DNA of 64,000 nt from assembly GCF_001577365.1 (NCBI RefSeq), contig NZ_CP014513.1:1302001-1366000 (forward strand), in the 5' to 3' direction. This DNA is from Frondihabitans sp. PAMC 28766 (lineage in GTDB: Bacteria > Actinomycetota > Actinomycetes > Actinomycetales > Microbacteriaceae). The first letter of the stretch is position 1. Every line of letters begins with the position of its first letter. Made by a program: the position numbers and the translations under genes. The notes beneath the pieces were generated by a model. It was not told the origin of the DNA, ran no database searches, and saw only the letters and a list, made by a program, of their open reading frames with translations. Positions 1 to 9,290 of the stretch are shown piece by piece.

Positions 1-1
1 T

Positions 2-316
2 CTCGAAGACGTCGAAGCCGCACGAGTCGAGGTGGAGGCGGAGCTCGATGAGAGCTACTTTCGGACGCGCGTGCAACGCTCCACCAAGGAGGAACTTCGT
101 TATATGCGAGCCATGGCCGAGTTAGGAGCCGAGGAGCAGAAGGCGGCAGAAGTCGCCGAGGTTCTCGGTAAGACATCGGAACAAGTGGCGCCCCTTCGAG
201 CCCGTCTGATCAACAAGGGGCTCCTGTTCACGCCCCGGTTCGGCTTCGCCAAATTCACCGTTCCGCAATTCGACGTCTTCATGAAGCGCTACATGGACTT
301 GGACGGCGAGAATTGA
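2..316 (+). CDS. C-terminal part of a P-loop/AAA-type ATPase (5' end outside window)
   Basis: The frame is open from base 2, so the gene begins before the window; the GTG at 32 is only an internal candidate. The visible ~104 residues look like the winged-helix tail of the ATP-binding proteins related to archaeal-type AAA ATPases: an acidic helix (EAELDESYFRTRVQR), a helix-turn-helix (AAEVAEVLGKTSEQVAPLRARLINKGLL) and a wing ending in FTPRFGFAKFTVPQFDVFMKRY. In that family this part follows an N-terminal P-loop domain, which cannot be seen here. The substrate is unknown. The family call rests on pattern memory of the tail only. Confidence 0.55.
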   Translation, partial: LEDVEAARVEVEAELDESYFRTRVQRSTKEELRYMRAMAELGAEEQKAAEVAEVLGKTSEQVAPLRARLINKGLLFTPRFGFAKFTVPQFDVFMKRYMDLDGEN

Positions 317-330
317 ATTGGACCGAACCC

Positions 331-358
331 TTGCGTTCAATCTGAGCCTCGTCATAGT
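331..358 (+). promoter_or_regulatory. Possible promoter upstream of the small ORF and ABC exporter
   Basis: TTGCGT at 331-336 and CATAGT at 353-358 are separated by 16 bases and lie in an AT-richer patch between the ATPase tail and the small ORF. A short perfect hairpin (GGCTGC, 2-base loop, GCAGCC) follows at about 364-377. The match to a vegetative sigma-70-type promoter is only fair. Confidence 0.25.
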
Positions 359-448
359 CTGTAAGGCTGCGTGCAGCCGACGAACCGCCTTCGGGCGAGG
401 GCGTCGAACGATCACACACACGTAACCGAGAACGCCCCGGAGGACATC

Positions 449-571
449 ATGACGAAGACAGCCCAGTACACGGTCCAGACGGTGACCGTCGCCGGTGGCG
501 CCCTCGTCGCCGGGTCCCGCCGCCGCACGGGGTTCACCGGAGACGCCGTCGCCGGCGTCATCGCCGACTAG
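449..571 (+). CDS. Small 40-residue ORF upstream of ABC exporter genes
   Basis: ATG at 449 is preceded by a good ribosome binding site (CGGAGGA, 438-444) at normal spacing and reads 40 codons to TAG at 569-571. The peptide starts [20 protein letters not shown] and ends with a basic patch (GSRRR) and [10 protein letters not shown]. An upstream in-frame GTG at 371 has no comparable RBS. I recognise no family. The product could be a leader peptide, a small substrate of the adjacent exporter or an unused ORF. A Gly-Gly lies at residues 16-17, but the neighbouring transporters show no C39 peptidase domain, so a classical double-glycine bacteriocin is not supported. The 131 bases between it and the exporter hold nothing obvious. 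Confidence 0.4.
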   Translation: MTKTAQYTVQTVTVAGGALVAGSRRRTGFTGDAVAGVIAD

Positions 572-702
572 CGACTCCGCCCTCTCCAGCCCTACCGCGC
601 GCTCCGTCGCGCCCCACCCCGCCTCGTGCTCTGCCACGGAGGCGCCGCACCTCATTTTCGGGTCGTACCGCCGACCCCGCTCCACGAGATCGAGAACTCA
701 CG

Positions 703-2559
703 ATGTCTTCACATCCCCCGTCATCCGCCGACGCCACGACGCAGCCTCAGTCGACGCAGCCTGAGTCGACACAGCGTCCGTCGACCCTGCGCAGCATCGC
801 GCGGCTCTACCCCTACCTGCGCCCCGCCCTGTCTCGCATCATCCTGGGCATGGTCGCCGCGCTCATCGCCTCGGTCGTCGCGCTCTTCGTGCCTTTCGTG
901 CTCGAGCGACTCGTCGACGGGCCTCTGGCGAGCCACGACCCGCGCCAGGTGTGGCCGGCCTTCTGGCTCGTCCTGGGCCTCGGTGTGGTCGAGGCCGCCA
1001 TGATCATGGCGCGCCGCTTCCTCGTGCTCACGCCGAGCACGTACGTCGAAACGAGCATGCGCAACAGCCTCTACAAGAAACTGCAAGACCTGCCCGTCGC
1101 CTTCCATGACCGCTGGCAGAGCGGGCAGCTGCTCAGCCGTTCGGTCAGCGACCTGAGCCTGATCCGCCGCTGGCTGGCCTTCGGCATCGTGCTGCTGATC
1201 GTCAACTTCATCACGATCGCCGTCGGCTTCGTGGTGCTCTTCTTCTACAGCTGGGTGCTCGGCCTCATCTTCTTGGTGGCGTCAGTGCCGATCTGGATCG
1301 TCGGCCTGCGCTTCGAGAAGCAGTACTCGACCATCGCGCGCCGCAGTCAAGACCAGGTGGGCGACCTCGCCACGAGCGTCGAGCAGTCGGTGCACGGGAT
1401 CCGGGTGCTCAAGGCGTTCGGTCGCGGCAAGCACTCCCTGCAGGATTTCGCGCGTCGTGCCGAGAGTCTTCGCGGCACCGAGATCGAGAAGTCGCAGGCT
1501 GTCGCCGGGCTGTGGTTCTGGCTGCTGCTGGTGCCCGACGTCGCCTTCGCCTTCTGTCTGCTCGCCGGCATCTGGCTCGCGTCGCAGGGCCACCTCACCG
1601 TGGGCCAGCTCTTCGCGTTCTTCGCGACCGCGACCGTGCTGCGCTTCCCCGTCGAGTCGATCGGCTTCCTGCTGTCGATGACCTTCGACACCCGGACAGC
1701 CGTCGACCGCTTCTTCGAGGTGATGGACAGCGAGAACACGATCACCGACCCCGAGCACCCCAAGACGATCGCGCACCCCACTGGGCGCCTCGAGTTCAAG
1801 GCGACCCACTTCCGGTATCAGGATTCACAGGCGCAGTATCCCGACCTCGTCGACGGCGTCGATCTCGTGCTCGAGCCCGGCGAGACGATGGCTCTGGTCG
1901 GCCTCACCGGCTCCGGCAAGACCACGCTGCTCGCGCTCGTGCCGCGGCTCTACGACGTCACGGGCGGCTCCGTGCTGATCGACGACGTCGATGTGCGCGA
2001 CCTCACCCGCGAAGAGCTGCGTCGCCACGTCGGCATGGCCTTCGAGGATGCGACCCTGTTCAGCCAGACGGTCCGCGAGAACGTCCTGCTCGGGCGCCCC
2101 GACCTGTCGGGGGAGGAGGCCGAGCGTGTGATGCGCGAGGCTCTCGAGATCGCTCAGGCGGACTTCGTCGAGCGGTTGCCCGATGGAGTCGACACCAAGG
2201 TGGGCGAGGAGGGGCTCAGCCTGTCGGGCGGTCAGAGGCAGCGTCTGGCTCTGGCGCGCGCGATCGCTGCCCGCCCCGCGATCCTGGTGCTCGACGACCC
2301 TCTGTCGGCCCTCGATGTCGACACCGAGGCGAGGGTGGAGGCCGGGCTCCGTCGGGTCCTGGCCTCGACGACCTCACTGATCGTGGCCCACCGCCCGTCG
2401 ACCGTCAACCTGGCCGACCGGGTCGCCCTGCTGCAGAACGGCCGGGTCACCGCGGTCGGCCGGCACTCCGACCTGATCGCGACCAACGAGCACTACCGCT
2501 ACGTCATCTCGTCCCTCGACGACGACGACCAGAACAGCCGAGAGGAGGTCTACGCATGA
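703..2559 (+). CDS. ABC exporter half-transporter, degenerate-site subunit
   Basis: 618-residue fused membrane/ATPase half-transporter of the MsbA/MdlB type: six-helix membrane domain at about 40-330 and nucleotide-binding domain from about 355. Walker A GLTGSGKT is at 400-407, the signature LSGGQ at 507-511 and the switch His at 563. Two catalytic positions are altered: Walker B ends LDD (531-532), so the catalytic Glu is Asp, and the Q-loop Gln is replaced (FED, Glu448). Both are known marks of the degenerate ATP site in heterodimeric exporters such as TM287/288 and BmrCD. The N-terminus is Ser/Thr/Gln-rich ([12 protein letters not shown] by eye). The gene overlaps the next one by ATGA, implying coupled translation. 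Probable drug or lipid exporter; the substrate cannot be read. Confidence 0.9.
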   Translation: MSSHPPSSADATTQPQSTQPESTQRPSTLRSIARLYPYLRPALSRIILGMVAALIASVVALFVPFVLERLVDGPLASHDPRQVWPAFWLVLGLGVVEAAMIMARRFLVLTPSTYVETSMRNSLYKKLQDLPVAFHDRWQSGQLLSRSVSDLSLIRRWLAFGIVLLIVNFITIAVGFVVLFFYSWVLGLIFLVASVPIWIVGLRFEKQYSTIARRSQDQVGDLATSVEQSVHGIRVLKAFGRGKHSLQDFARRAESLRGTEIEKSQAVAGLWFWLLLVPDVAFAFCLLAGIWLASQGHLTVGQLFAFFATATVLRFPVESIGFLLSMTFDTRTAVDRFFEVMDSENTITDPEHPKTIAHPTGRLEFKATHFRYQDSQAQYPDLVDGVDLVLEPGETMALVGLTGSGKTTLLALVPRLYDVTGGSVLIDDVDVRDLTREELRRHVGMAFEDATLFSQTVRENVLLGRPDLSGEEAERVMREALEIAQADFVERLPDGVDTKVGEEGLSLSGGQRQRLALARAIAARPAILVLDDPLSALDVDTEARVEAGLRRVLASTTSLIVAHRPSTVNLADRVALLQNGRVTAVGRHSDLIATNEHYRYVISSLDDDDQNSREEVYA

Positions 2560-4400
2560 GCGACCAGTCCACGACCCAGTCCACGACCCAGTCCACGACC
2601 CAGGGAGTCCGCGGTGAAGAGCGCGAGAACTTCACCCGCGACGAGACCAGGCGTCTGAGGGAGCGTTCGCGCACCCTTCTCGCCTCGCTGCTCGAGCCCC
2701 TGCGCGTCCGCATCGTGGTGACGGCGATCATCGTCGTCATCTCGACCGGCGCGCAGGTGGCTGGGCCGACCCTCATCGCGTACGGCATCGACAACGCGCT
2801 GCCGGCCCTGCTGAAGCACCAGGACTGGGCGCCGACGGTCGTCGTCGTCGCCCTCTACCTGGCTATCGGTGTCATCGGCGCGGTGCTGATGGCGCAGTAC
2901 ACCGTGCTGTTCGCGCGCGTCAGCCAGAGCCTGCTGTTCGACTTGCGCAAGCGGCTGTTCCTCCACACGCAGCGGCTGAGCCTCGAGTTCCACGAGAGCT
3001 ACACGTCGGGTCGCATCATCTCGCGGCAGACGAGCGACCTCGACTCGATCCGCGAGCTGTTCGACTCGGGCATCAACCAACTGGTGCAGGGCCTGCTCTA
3101 CATGGTCTTCACGGCCATCGCCCTGGTCAGCCTCGACGCCCCGAGCGGCCTCGTGCTGGGTGTCGCGCTCATCCCGCTGTTCTTCCTGACGCGCTGGTTC
3201 CAGGTGCGCTCGCAGAAGCTCTTCCGGGCGACGCGCGTCACGAGCGCTCGAGTCATCGTGCACTTCGTCGAGACCATGACGGGCATCCGCGCCGTGCAGG
3301 CCTTCCGCAAGGAGAAGCGCAACGAAGACGAGTACGGCGGCTACGTCGAGGACTACCGGAAGGCCAACGCGAAGGTCTTCTCGATCTTCGGCACGTTCGA
3401 CCCTGGCCTCGTGCTGATCGGCAACCTGACGCTCGCCGTCGTGGTGCTGTGGGGCGGGTTCCGTGTGATCGAGGGGCACCTCGAGCTCGGCGCGCTGCTA
3501 GCGGTGGCGCTCTACGCGAAGCGCTTCTTCGACCCTGCCGAAGAGCTGGCGACGTTTTACAACGGCTACCAGTCGGCATCGGCCGCGCTCGAGAAGATCT
3601 CGGGCGTGCTCGAAGAGGAGCCGAGCGTTCCCGACCCGGCGCACCCGACCGACCTGTGGCACGCGAAGGGCGCCATCGACTTCGACGACGTCGAGTTCGC
3701 CTACAACAGTGACGCCATCGTGCTGCCGGAGTTCGACCTGCACGTGCCGGCCGGCCAGACGATCGCTCTCGTCGGCTCCACCGGGGCGGGCAAGTCGACC
3801 CTGGCGAAGCTGATCGCGCGGTTCTACGACCCGACGCGCGGCAGCATCCACCTCGACGGCGTCGACCTGCGCAATCTGCACCCGAAAGACTTGCGGCGAG
3901 CCATCGTCATGGTCACGCAGGAGGCGTACCTGTTCTCGGGCACCGTCGCAGACAACATCGCGCTGGGAAAGCCGGATGCCACGCGTGACGAGATCGAACG
4001 CGCGGGCCGGGCGGTCGGCGCGCACGAGTTCATCATGGCGCTGCCCGACGGCTACGACACCGATGTGAACAAGCGCGGCGGTCGAGTCTCGGCCGGGCAG
4101 CGGCAGCTGCTCTCGTTCGCGCGGGCGTTCATCGCCGACCCGGCGGTGCTCATCCTCGACGAGGCGACGGCGTCTCTCGACATCCCGTCGGAGCGGCTCG
4201 TGCAGGAGGCGTTGCAGACGTTGCTTGCCGACCGCACGGCGCTGATCATCGCTCACCGCCTGTCGACGGTGGCCATCGCCGACCGCGTGCTGGTGATGGA
4301 GTACGGCCGCGTCGTCGAAGACGGCACGCCCGACGACCTCATCGCGGGCACGGGGCGCTTCGCGCAGCTGCACGCGGCCTGGCGGGAGTCGCTGGTCTGA
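2556..4400 (+). CDS. ABC exporter half-transporter, catalytic-site subunit
   Basis: 614 residues starting at the ATG that overlaps the previous stop; an RBS (GAGGAGG) lies 9 bases upstream. The membrane domain spans about 45-345. Walker A GSTGAGKS is at 407-414, the Q-loop VTQEAYLF and Walker B LDE (535-536) are canonical, and AHRLSTV carries the switch His. The signature is VSAGQ (511-515), not LSGGQ. Paired with the previous subunit this gives one fully canonical ATP site (this Walker A/B with the partner LSGGQ) and one doubly degenerate site, as expected for a heterodimer. Residues 5-16 are three copies of an STTQ repeat encoded by a 12-bp tandem repeat (about 2566-2603), which may be unstable in length. 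Confidence 0.92.
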   Translation: MSDQSTTQSTTQSTTQGVRGEERENFTRDETRRLRERSRTLLASLLEPLRVRIVVTAIIVVISTGAQVAGPTLIAYGIDNALPALLKHQDWAPTVVVVALYLAIGVIGAVLMAQYTVLFARVSQSLLFDLRKRLFLHTQRLSLEFHESYTSGRIISRQTSDLDSIRELFDSGINQLVQGLLYMVFTAIALVSLDAPSGLVLGVALIPLFFLTRWFQVRSQKLFRATRVTSARVIVHFVETMTGIRAVQAFRKEKRNEDEYGGYVEDYRKANAKVFSIFGTFDPGLVLIGNLTLAVVVLWGGFRVIEGHLELGALLAVALYAKRFFDPAEELATFYNGYQSASAALEKISGVLEEEPSVPDPAHPTDLWHAKGAIDFDDVEFAYNSDAIVLPEFDLHVPAGQTIALVGSTGAGKSTLAKLIARFYDPTRGSIHLDGVDLRNLHPKDLRRAIVMVTQEAYLFSGTVADNIALGKPDATRDEIERAGRAVGAHEFIMALPDGYDTDVNKRGGRVSAGQRQLLSFARAFIADPAVLILDEATASLDIPSERLVQEALQTLLADRTALIIAHRLSTVAIADRVLVMEYGRVVEDGTPDDLIAGTGRFAQLHAAWRESLV

Positions 4401-4423
4401 CCCCCGCCCGCCCCGCCCCGCCC

Positions 4424-4499
4424 CCCGTTTTACCTATAGGTAAGCGTTTGCCGCACAGAAATTTCGGTGCGCGAAGGCCGCACCTATAGGTAGAACGGG
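4424..4499. repeat. Intergenic inverted repeat with ACCTATAGGT palindromes
   Basis: Arms CCCGTTTTACCTATAGGT (4424-4441) and ACCTATAGGTAGAACGGG (4482-4499) are reverse complements with one mismatch and enclose 40 bases. Each arm itself contains the perfect 10-bp palindrome ACCTATAGGT. It lies between two convergent genes, so it may end transcription from both sides. The same architecture, with different arms, recurs at 31346, 32989 and 53274. Confidence 0.75.
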
Positions 4500-4522
4500 C
4501 CGGGGAGGGGCAGCGGGCTGTG

Positions 4523-4873
4523 TCAGCCGTGCCACTCGGCGGCGTCGAGGTCGACGCGCCAAGCGCCGGCGCGCGACCATTTCAGCGGCGTGCCCTCGAC
4601 GCGATACATCTCGAGGGCGCGCTGCTCGTGGCCGACGGCAGCATGGCCGGACGCTCGGACGACGCGCCACCAGGGCAGCTCGCCTCCCGCGTGCGCCATG
4701 ACCTTGCCGACGCCGCGGGACGCTCGCGAGCCGAGGGCGGCCGCCACGCCGCCGTAGGTCATGACGCGACCCTGGGGGATCGATTCCACGACCCCGATCA
4801 CAGCAGAGAACCAGTCGTCAGGATCGACGACCGCACCAGGATCTGGAGTCGTCGCGTCTGCGCGGTCGGTCAC
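4523..4873 (-). CDS. Alkyltransferase-like protein (MGMT-family DNA-binding domain)
   Basis: 116 residues from a GTG start at 4873, following the GNAT stop by 11 bases. The whole protein is the O6-alkylguanine-DNA alkyltransferase C-terminal domain: IPQGRVMTYGGVAAALG (helix and Tyr/Arg region), RGVGKVMAHAG and LPWWRVVRASG. In MGMT the active-site motif is PCHR; here it reads PWWR, so the acceptor Cys is replaced by Trp as in ATL proteins. Known ATLs bind alkylated guanine and recruit nucleotide excision repair without transferring the alkyl group, and that is the likely role. The start is uncertain because the ORF runs further upstream; the GTG gives the usual family length. Confidence 0.85.
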   Translation of the reverse strand: MTDRADATTPDPGAVVDPDDWFSAVIGVVESIPQGRVMTYGGVAAALGSRASRGVGKVMAHAGGELPWWRVVRASGHAAVGHEQRALEMYRVEGTPLKWSRAGAWRVDLDAAEWHG

Positions 4874-4884
4874 CGACGCCGCGC

Positions 4885-5379
4885 TCAGGCGGTGGCGCCG
4901 GCCGGCTCGGCCCCGTCGACGTGCGGGTCGCTCGCGATCGACAGCGCGGCGAGGTGCTCGCCGTACGGGGTCTCGCCGATGACGACGAACCCGATGTGCA
5001 GGAAGAACGCCTCGGGCCCGTCGGCGCCGGGCTCGAACATGACGGTGAGACGCCCGAAGCCACGGCTGCGGGCCTCCTCGGCCAGAGCGTGGATCGCGAA
5101 TCGACCGACACCTCGGCCCTGCGCCGAGGCCTCGACGTTGATGCTCCAGATGCAGCTGCGCAGCTCTTCGCGATCGTTGTCGGGGTCGAACGAGCCGACG
5201 ATGAGGCCGACGACCTCGTCGCCGTCGAGCACCACGCGCGGCCACGCGGCCGACGGGCTGACCGAGGCGTGCGAATGCGAGACCGGCGCCGCGTACTGCT
5301 CTTGGCCCGGTTTGAGGGTCAGGGAGTTGGCCGCGACCGCAGTGGCGGCGGAGAGCTCTTCGAGGCGGAGGTCGTCCAT
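4885..5379 (-). CDS. GNAT-family N-acetyltransferase
   Basis: 164 residues from ATG 5379 (MDDLRLEELSAATAV). A GNAT core is visible: a beta strand with WSINVEASAQGRGVGRFAIHAL, where QGRGVG is the acetyl-CoA pyrophosphate loop (motif A), then LTVMFEPGADGPEAFFLHIGFVVIGE, the typical motif B ending in GF. The substrate is unknown. It lies 11 bases upstream of the ATL gene and is divergent from the ROK regulator at 5528; the region between (5380-5527) must hold both promoters. Confidence 0.85.
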   Translation of the reverse strand: MDDLRLEELSAATAVAANSLTLKPGQEQYAAPVSHSHASVSPSAAWPRVVLDGDEVVGLIVGSFDPDNDREELRSCIWSINVEASAQGRGVGRFAIHALAEEARSRGFGRLTVMFEPGADGPEAFFLHIGFVVIGETPYGEHLAALSIASDPHVDGAEPAGATA

Positions 5380-5527
5380 GGGGTTCAGGCTACCTGCCTC
5401 GCCCCGGTCGGCAACAGGAGGCAACTGTGCCTGTGGATAACTCTCTCGGCGATGAGCCCCCACGCGACGGGTAGGGTGCGAGTGCGCTCGGCACGATGCG
5501 CGACAGGTGACGGGAGGCGAGCGCGAG

Positions 5528-6769
5528 TTGCGAACCGGCACCAACATGCCTGCGATCGGCGGCTACAACCAGGCCGTCGTCCTCGACGCCGTCCGCCGCG
5601 CCTCCGAGGGTCTGAGCCGCGTCGAGCTGGCCGAGCGCACCGGGCTCAGCGCGCAGACCATCGGCAACGTGACGAGGCGGCTGCTGGAGGCCGGCCTCGT
5701 CGAGGAGACGGGGAAGGTGGTCAACGGGCGCGGCAAGCCCCGCACGATCCTGCAGCTGCGCCCGCAGGGCAGCTTCGCCGTCGGCGTACACATCGACCCC
5801 GCCGTCATCACCTACGTCGTGCTCGACCTGCGGGGCGGGGTGGTTGCGCACTCGCGCACGCGGACGCCGTCGGCCTCGAGGCCGGGTGACGTCGTCGACC
5901 TCATGGCCCGGTCGATCCGGCATCTCATCGACGACTCCGGTGTCGACCGTTCGAAGGTGCTCGGCGTCGGCATCGCCTCGCCCGGGCCGATCGACGCCGA
6001 GTCGGGCACCGTCCTCGATCCGCCCATGCTGCCGCGCTGGCAGGACGTGCCTCTGCGAGCCGCTCTGAGCGAGGCGACGGGCCTGCCCGTGCTCCTCGAG
6101 AAGGACGTGACCGCCGCCGCCGTCGCCGAGCTGTGGTTCGCGACCGGCTCGTCGCGCGCCAACTTCGCGTTCGTCTACTACGGCACCGGGTTCGGCACAG
6201 GTCTCGTGATCGGTCGCGAGGCGATCCGAGGCGCGAGCTCGAACGCCGGAGACGCCGGCCACATCACGGTCGATCCCGACGGGATCGTCTGCCGGTGCGG
6301 ACGCACGGGCTGCATCGGCGATCTCATCACGCCGAGGTCGCTCGTGACGCAGGCGGTCGAGGCCGGCGTGCTGGCTCGACCCGCCGTCGATCCTGACGAT
6401 CCGTTCGACATGACGACGATCACGCGCGCGTTCTACGAGCTGGCCGAGAGCGCAGGATCCGGCGACCCGGCCGCCATCAGCATCCTCCACGCTGCCGGGC
6501 GACATCTCGCTCGGGCCCTCGTGGTCATCGTGAACCTCCTCGACTTGGACGAGATCGTCTTCGGCGGCCCGTTCTGGGAGGAGATCGGCGACGCCCTGCT
6601 CGAAGTCATCCCGTACGCCGTCGAGTCGTCGCCCGCGCTCATCCCCAAGCACGCCCTGACGTTCGTGCGCTCGAGCATCGGCGAGGACGTCGCGGCGGTC
6701 GGCGCCGCCTGCCTGGTGCTCGACTACGCGTTCTCGCCGCGCCCGTCGGCGATGCTCATCTCGGTCTGA
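5528..6769 (+). CDS. ROK-family transcriptional regulator of the mannosidase operon
   Basis: An N-terminal winged HTH (GLSRVELAERTGLSAQTIGNVTRRLLEAGLVEETG) is followed by a ROK sugar-binding fold with the zinc motif CRCGRTGC and the signature AGDAGHITVDPDG. TTG 5528 is chosen because GGAGG (5513-5517) sits 10 bases upstream and the protein then begins RTGTNMPAIGGYNQ, the usual start of this subgroup (413 aa); an in-frame GTG exists at 5507 and ATG at 5546. It sits directly upstream of an ABC importer and alpha-mannosidase and probably represses them until a sugar ligand binds. Confidence 0.88.
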   Translation: MRTGTNMPAIGGYNQAVVLDAVRRASEGLSRVELAERTGLSAQTIGNVTRRLLEAGLVEETGKVVNGRGKPRTILQLRPQGSFAVGVHIDPAVITYVVLDLRGGVVAHSRTRTPSASRPGDVVDLMARSIRHLIDDSGVDRSKVLGVGIASPGPIDAESGTVLDPPMLPRWQDVPLRAALSEATGLPVLLEKDVTAAAVAELWFATGSSRANFAFVYYGTGFGTGLVIGREAIRGASSNAGDAGHITVDPDGIVCRCGRTGCIGDLITPRSLVTQAVEAGVLARPAVDPDDPFDMTTITRAFYELAESAGSGDPAAISILHAAGRHLARALVVIVNLLDLDEIVFGGPFWEEIGDALLEVIPYAVESSPALIPKHALTFVRSSIGEDVAAVGAACLVLDYAFSPRPSAMLISV

Positions 6770-6798
6770 GACCAGCCGTGCCGATCGCCGCAGAGGTC

Positions 6799-6827
6799 TT
6801 GACACGAGTTACTCCATACGTTTTAGT
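6799..6827 (+). promoter_or_regulatory. Promoter of the alpha-mannoside import operon
   Basis: A consensus -35 box TTGACA (6799-6804) is followed after 17 bases by TTTAGT (6822-6827). The surrounding AT-rich run (about 6812-6835) contrasts sharply with the GC-rich neighbourhood and could also hold the ROK operator. The 5' leader before the first gene is about 80 bases. Confidence 0.6.
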
Positions 6828-6917
6828 TATTGCCATCAGCGGTCCGGCGACGATGCCGGGCAGGGCCGCGCGACTCTCACCATTTCGCCTCGGTCCCTTG
6901 TGGAGCAAAGGAGCACC

Positions 6918-8279
6918 ATGAAACGCAACACCCGCAGGGTCCTGACGATCACCGCCGGTGTCGTCGCGACCGCCCTCCTCGCCACCGGGTGCAGCGGCGC
7001 CGGCGGCAGCAGCTCGAACACGATCAAGATCGCGTACGAGAAGTTCGGCACCTTCACCCAACTCGACACCCACCTCAAGGCCGTGGCCAAGACTTTCGAG
7101 AAGGCGAACCCGGGCATGAAGGTCCAGCTCGAGCCGATCGCGGCGCAGAACGACGACTATTACACGAAGCTGGCGCTGATGGAGCGCTCACCGGCGACGG
7201 CGCCCGACGTGATCTACGAAGACACGTTCAAGGTCAAGGCCGACGCGGCCGCGGGCTACCTGCTGCCGCTCGACAAGTACACCGCGAAGTGGTCCGACTG
7301 GAGCAAGTTCTTCGCCAGCGCCAAGCAGGCGGGCGTCGGTACCGACGGCAAGACGTACGGCATCCCCATGGGCACCGACACGCGTGCTCTCTGGTACAAC
7401 AAGAAGCTCTTCGCCAAGGCCGGCCTGCCCGTGCCGTGGAAGCCCAAGACCTGGGACGACGTGCTCGCGGCGGCCAAGACGATCAAATCGAAGCTGCCCG
7501 GCGTCGTGCCGATGAACGTCTACTCGGGCAAGCCGCAGGGCGAGGGCTCGACGATGCAGGGCTTCGAGATGCTGCTCTACGGCACCCCCGACGGCACGCT
7601 CTACGACTCGAGCACCAAGAAGTGGGTGTCAGGCTCGAAGAACTTCACCAGCTCGCTCGGCTTCATCAAGTCGGTGTACCAGGGCAATCTCGGGCCGACA
7701 CCCGAGCAGGCCCTCGACACCAACGCGGCGACGGTCGTGACGGGCCAGTGGCTGCCCCAGAGCAAGCTCGCCATCGACCTCGACGGGTCGTGGGTGAGTG
7801 GCACGTGGCTCTCGTCGGGCACCAACCCCTGGCCTCAGTGGAGCAGCACCATGGGCGTGACCGCCATGCCGACCGAGAAGGGCGGCGCCCCCGGGGTCAA
7901 CAGCATGTCGGGCGGCTGGACTCTGGCCGTGGGTGCGAAGAGCAAGAACCCGGGGAAGGCCTTCCAGTTCATCAGCGAGGCGCTGAACAAGAGCGGGTCG
8001 CAGTCGTACGACATCGCGGCCAGCCAGATCGCCGTCCGCAGCGACGTCGCCAGCGACCCTGCCTACGCGAACTCGAACCCGACGTTCCCATTCTTCTCGT
8101 CGCTCGTGAAGGACACCCACTTCCGGCCCGCCACCACCGACTACAGCCAGATCTCGAACCAGATCACGGTGGCCATGGAGTCGGTCATGACGGGGCAGCA
8201 GACGCCGGCCGAAGCGGCGAAGGCGTACGACACGGCGCTGCAAGGCATAGTCGGCGCCAAGTCGATCACCACGAAGTAG
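6918..8279 (+). CDS. ABC sugar importer substrate-binding lipoprotein
   Basis: 453 residues; AAAGGAG at 6907-6913 sets the ATG at 6918. The N-terminus is a lipoprotein signal peptide (basic MKRNTRR, hydrophobic stretch, lipobox LATGC with Cys near residue 28), so the mature protein is lipid-anchored outside the membrane. The rest is an extracellular solute-binding family 1 (MalE-like) protein, with conserved features such as YGIPMGTDTRALWYNKKLF and NSMSGGWTLAVGAKSKNPGKA. It is first in an operon with two permeases and a GH38 alpha-mannosidase, so the ligand is probably a mannose-containing oligosaccharide (inference). Confidence 0.9.
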   Translation: MKRNTRRVLTITAGVVATALLATGCSGAGGSSSNTIKIAYEKFGTFTQLDTHLKAVAKTFEKANPGMKVQLEPIAAQNDDYYTKLALMERSPATAPDVIYEDTFKVKADAAAGYLLPLDKYTAKWSDWSKFFASAKQAGVGTDGKTYGIPMGTDTRALWYNKKLFAKAGLPVPWKPKTWDDVLAAAKTIKSKLPGVVPMNVYSGKPQGEGSTMQGFEMLLYGTPDGTLYDSSTKKWVSGSKNFTSSLGFIKSVYQGNLGPTPEQALDTNAATVVTGQWLPQSKLAIDLDGSWVSGTWLSSGTNPWPQWSSTMGVTAMPTEKGGAPGVNSMSGGWTLAVGAKSKNPGKAFQFISEALNKSGSQSYDIAASQIAVRSDVASDPAYANSNPTFPFFSSLVKDTHFRPATTDYSQISNQITVAMESVMTGQQTPAEAAKAYDTALQGIVGAKSITTK

Positions 8280-8289
8280 GTCGAGACTC

Positions 8290-9288
8290 ATGTCCACAGT
8301 CGCACCGATCCCGGTCGAGGCGGGTAGCGATCGTGCGGGCCTGACCGCAGGCACTGCCGGGGGAGGACCCGGCCGTCGCACGTCGACGGCCGGGCCCCGC
8401 CCCGGCGCCGGTCGGGCGCACCGCCGCCGCTCGGTCGCCCGGGCGCTGCCGCTGCTGCCCTCGGTCGTGCTGCTCGCCCTGTTCCTCCTCGGGCCGATCA
8501 TCTCGTCGTTCTACGGGTCGTTCACGAACTCGTCACTGACCGGTGCCGCCGCACAGACGTCGAAGTTCATCGGCCTGCAGAACTACACGAAGCTCTTCGC
8601 CGACCCCGACTTCCCGAAGTCGGTCGTGCTGACACTGGTCTTCCTGTTCACGTCGGCGGTCGTCGGCCAGAACGTCCTCGGGCTGGGTCTCGCGATCCTG
8701 ATGCGGTCGGCGCACCGTGTCGTCCGCGGCATCGTCGGCACGTTCGTGGTCGCCGCCTGGGTGCTGCCCGAGATCGTCGCGGCGTTCGCCGCCTACGCGT
8801 TCTTCAACCAGACGGGCACCCTCAACACCGTGCTGGCATGGTTCGGCATCCACGGGGCCAACTGGCTGTACACCTTCCCGATGATCTCGATCATCCTGGC
8901 CAACATCTGGCGGGGCACCGCGTTCTCGATGCTGGTCTACGCCGCGGCCGTGCAGGAGGTGCCGCCCGAGATCACCGAGTCGGCCGAGGTCGACGGTGCA
9001 GGCGGCTTCAAGCGGCTCATCTACATCACGCTGCCGGTCATCCGCCGCAGCATCTCCACGAACCTCATGCTGACCACCTTGCAGACGCTCTCGGTCTTCA
9101 CCCTCATCTTCGTGATGACGGGCGGCGGCCCCGGCACCAACAGCTCGACGCTGCCGATCCTGGCCTACCAAGAGGCGTTCAAGTTCTCGCAGCTCGGCTT
9201 CGGCACGGCGATCGCGACCATCATGCTGCTCGTCGGCGCGGTCTTCTCGATCGTCTACATCCGGGCCCTCAAACCGGAGGTCGACTGA
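8290..9288 (+). CDS. ABC sugar importer permease, MalF/UgpA-like
   Basis: 332 residues with a long Gly/Arg-rich cytoplasmic N-terminus (about 50 residues), then six predicted membrane segments. The conserved EAA loop for contact with the ATPase is EITESAEVDGAGGFKRLIYITLPVI (about residues 230-255 by eye). It begins 10 bases after the binding-protein stop. It would form the inner-membrane channel with the next permease. No ATPase gene is present in the operon, so a shared MsiK-like ATPase encoded elsewhere must power it. Confidence 0.9.
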   Translation: MSTVAPIPVEAGSDRAGLTAGTAGGGPGRRTSTAGPRPGAGRAHRRRSVARALPLLPSVVLLALFLLGPIISSFYGSFTNSSLTGAAAQTSKFIGLQNYTKLFADPDFPKSVVLTLVFLFTSAVVGQNVLGLGLAILMRSAHRVVRGIVGTFVVAAWVLPEIVAAFAAYAFFNQTGTLNTVLAWFGIHGANWLYTFPMISIILANIWRGTAFSMLVYAAAVQEVPPEITESAEVDGAGGFKRLIYITLPVIRRSISTNLMLTTLQTLSVFTLIFVMTGGGPGTNSSTLPILAYQEAFKFSQLGFGTAIATIMLLVGAVFSIVYIRALKPEVD

Positions 9289-9290
9289 CC

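Noticed and set aside
449..571. Double-glycine bacteriocin precursor with dedicated peptidase-exporter
   Set aside because: Neither ABC subunit has an N-terminal C39 peptidase domain, and the Gly-Gly lacks the usual leader pattern.
1512..2555. Long N-terminal extension of the second ABC subunit
   Set aside because: The frame is open upstream of 2556 but encodes Arg/Pro-rich shadow sequence; ATG 2556 with a good RBS and ATGA overlap is the start.
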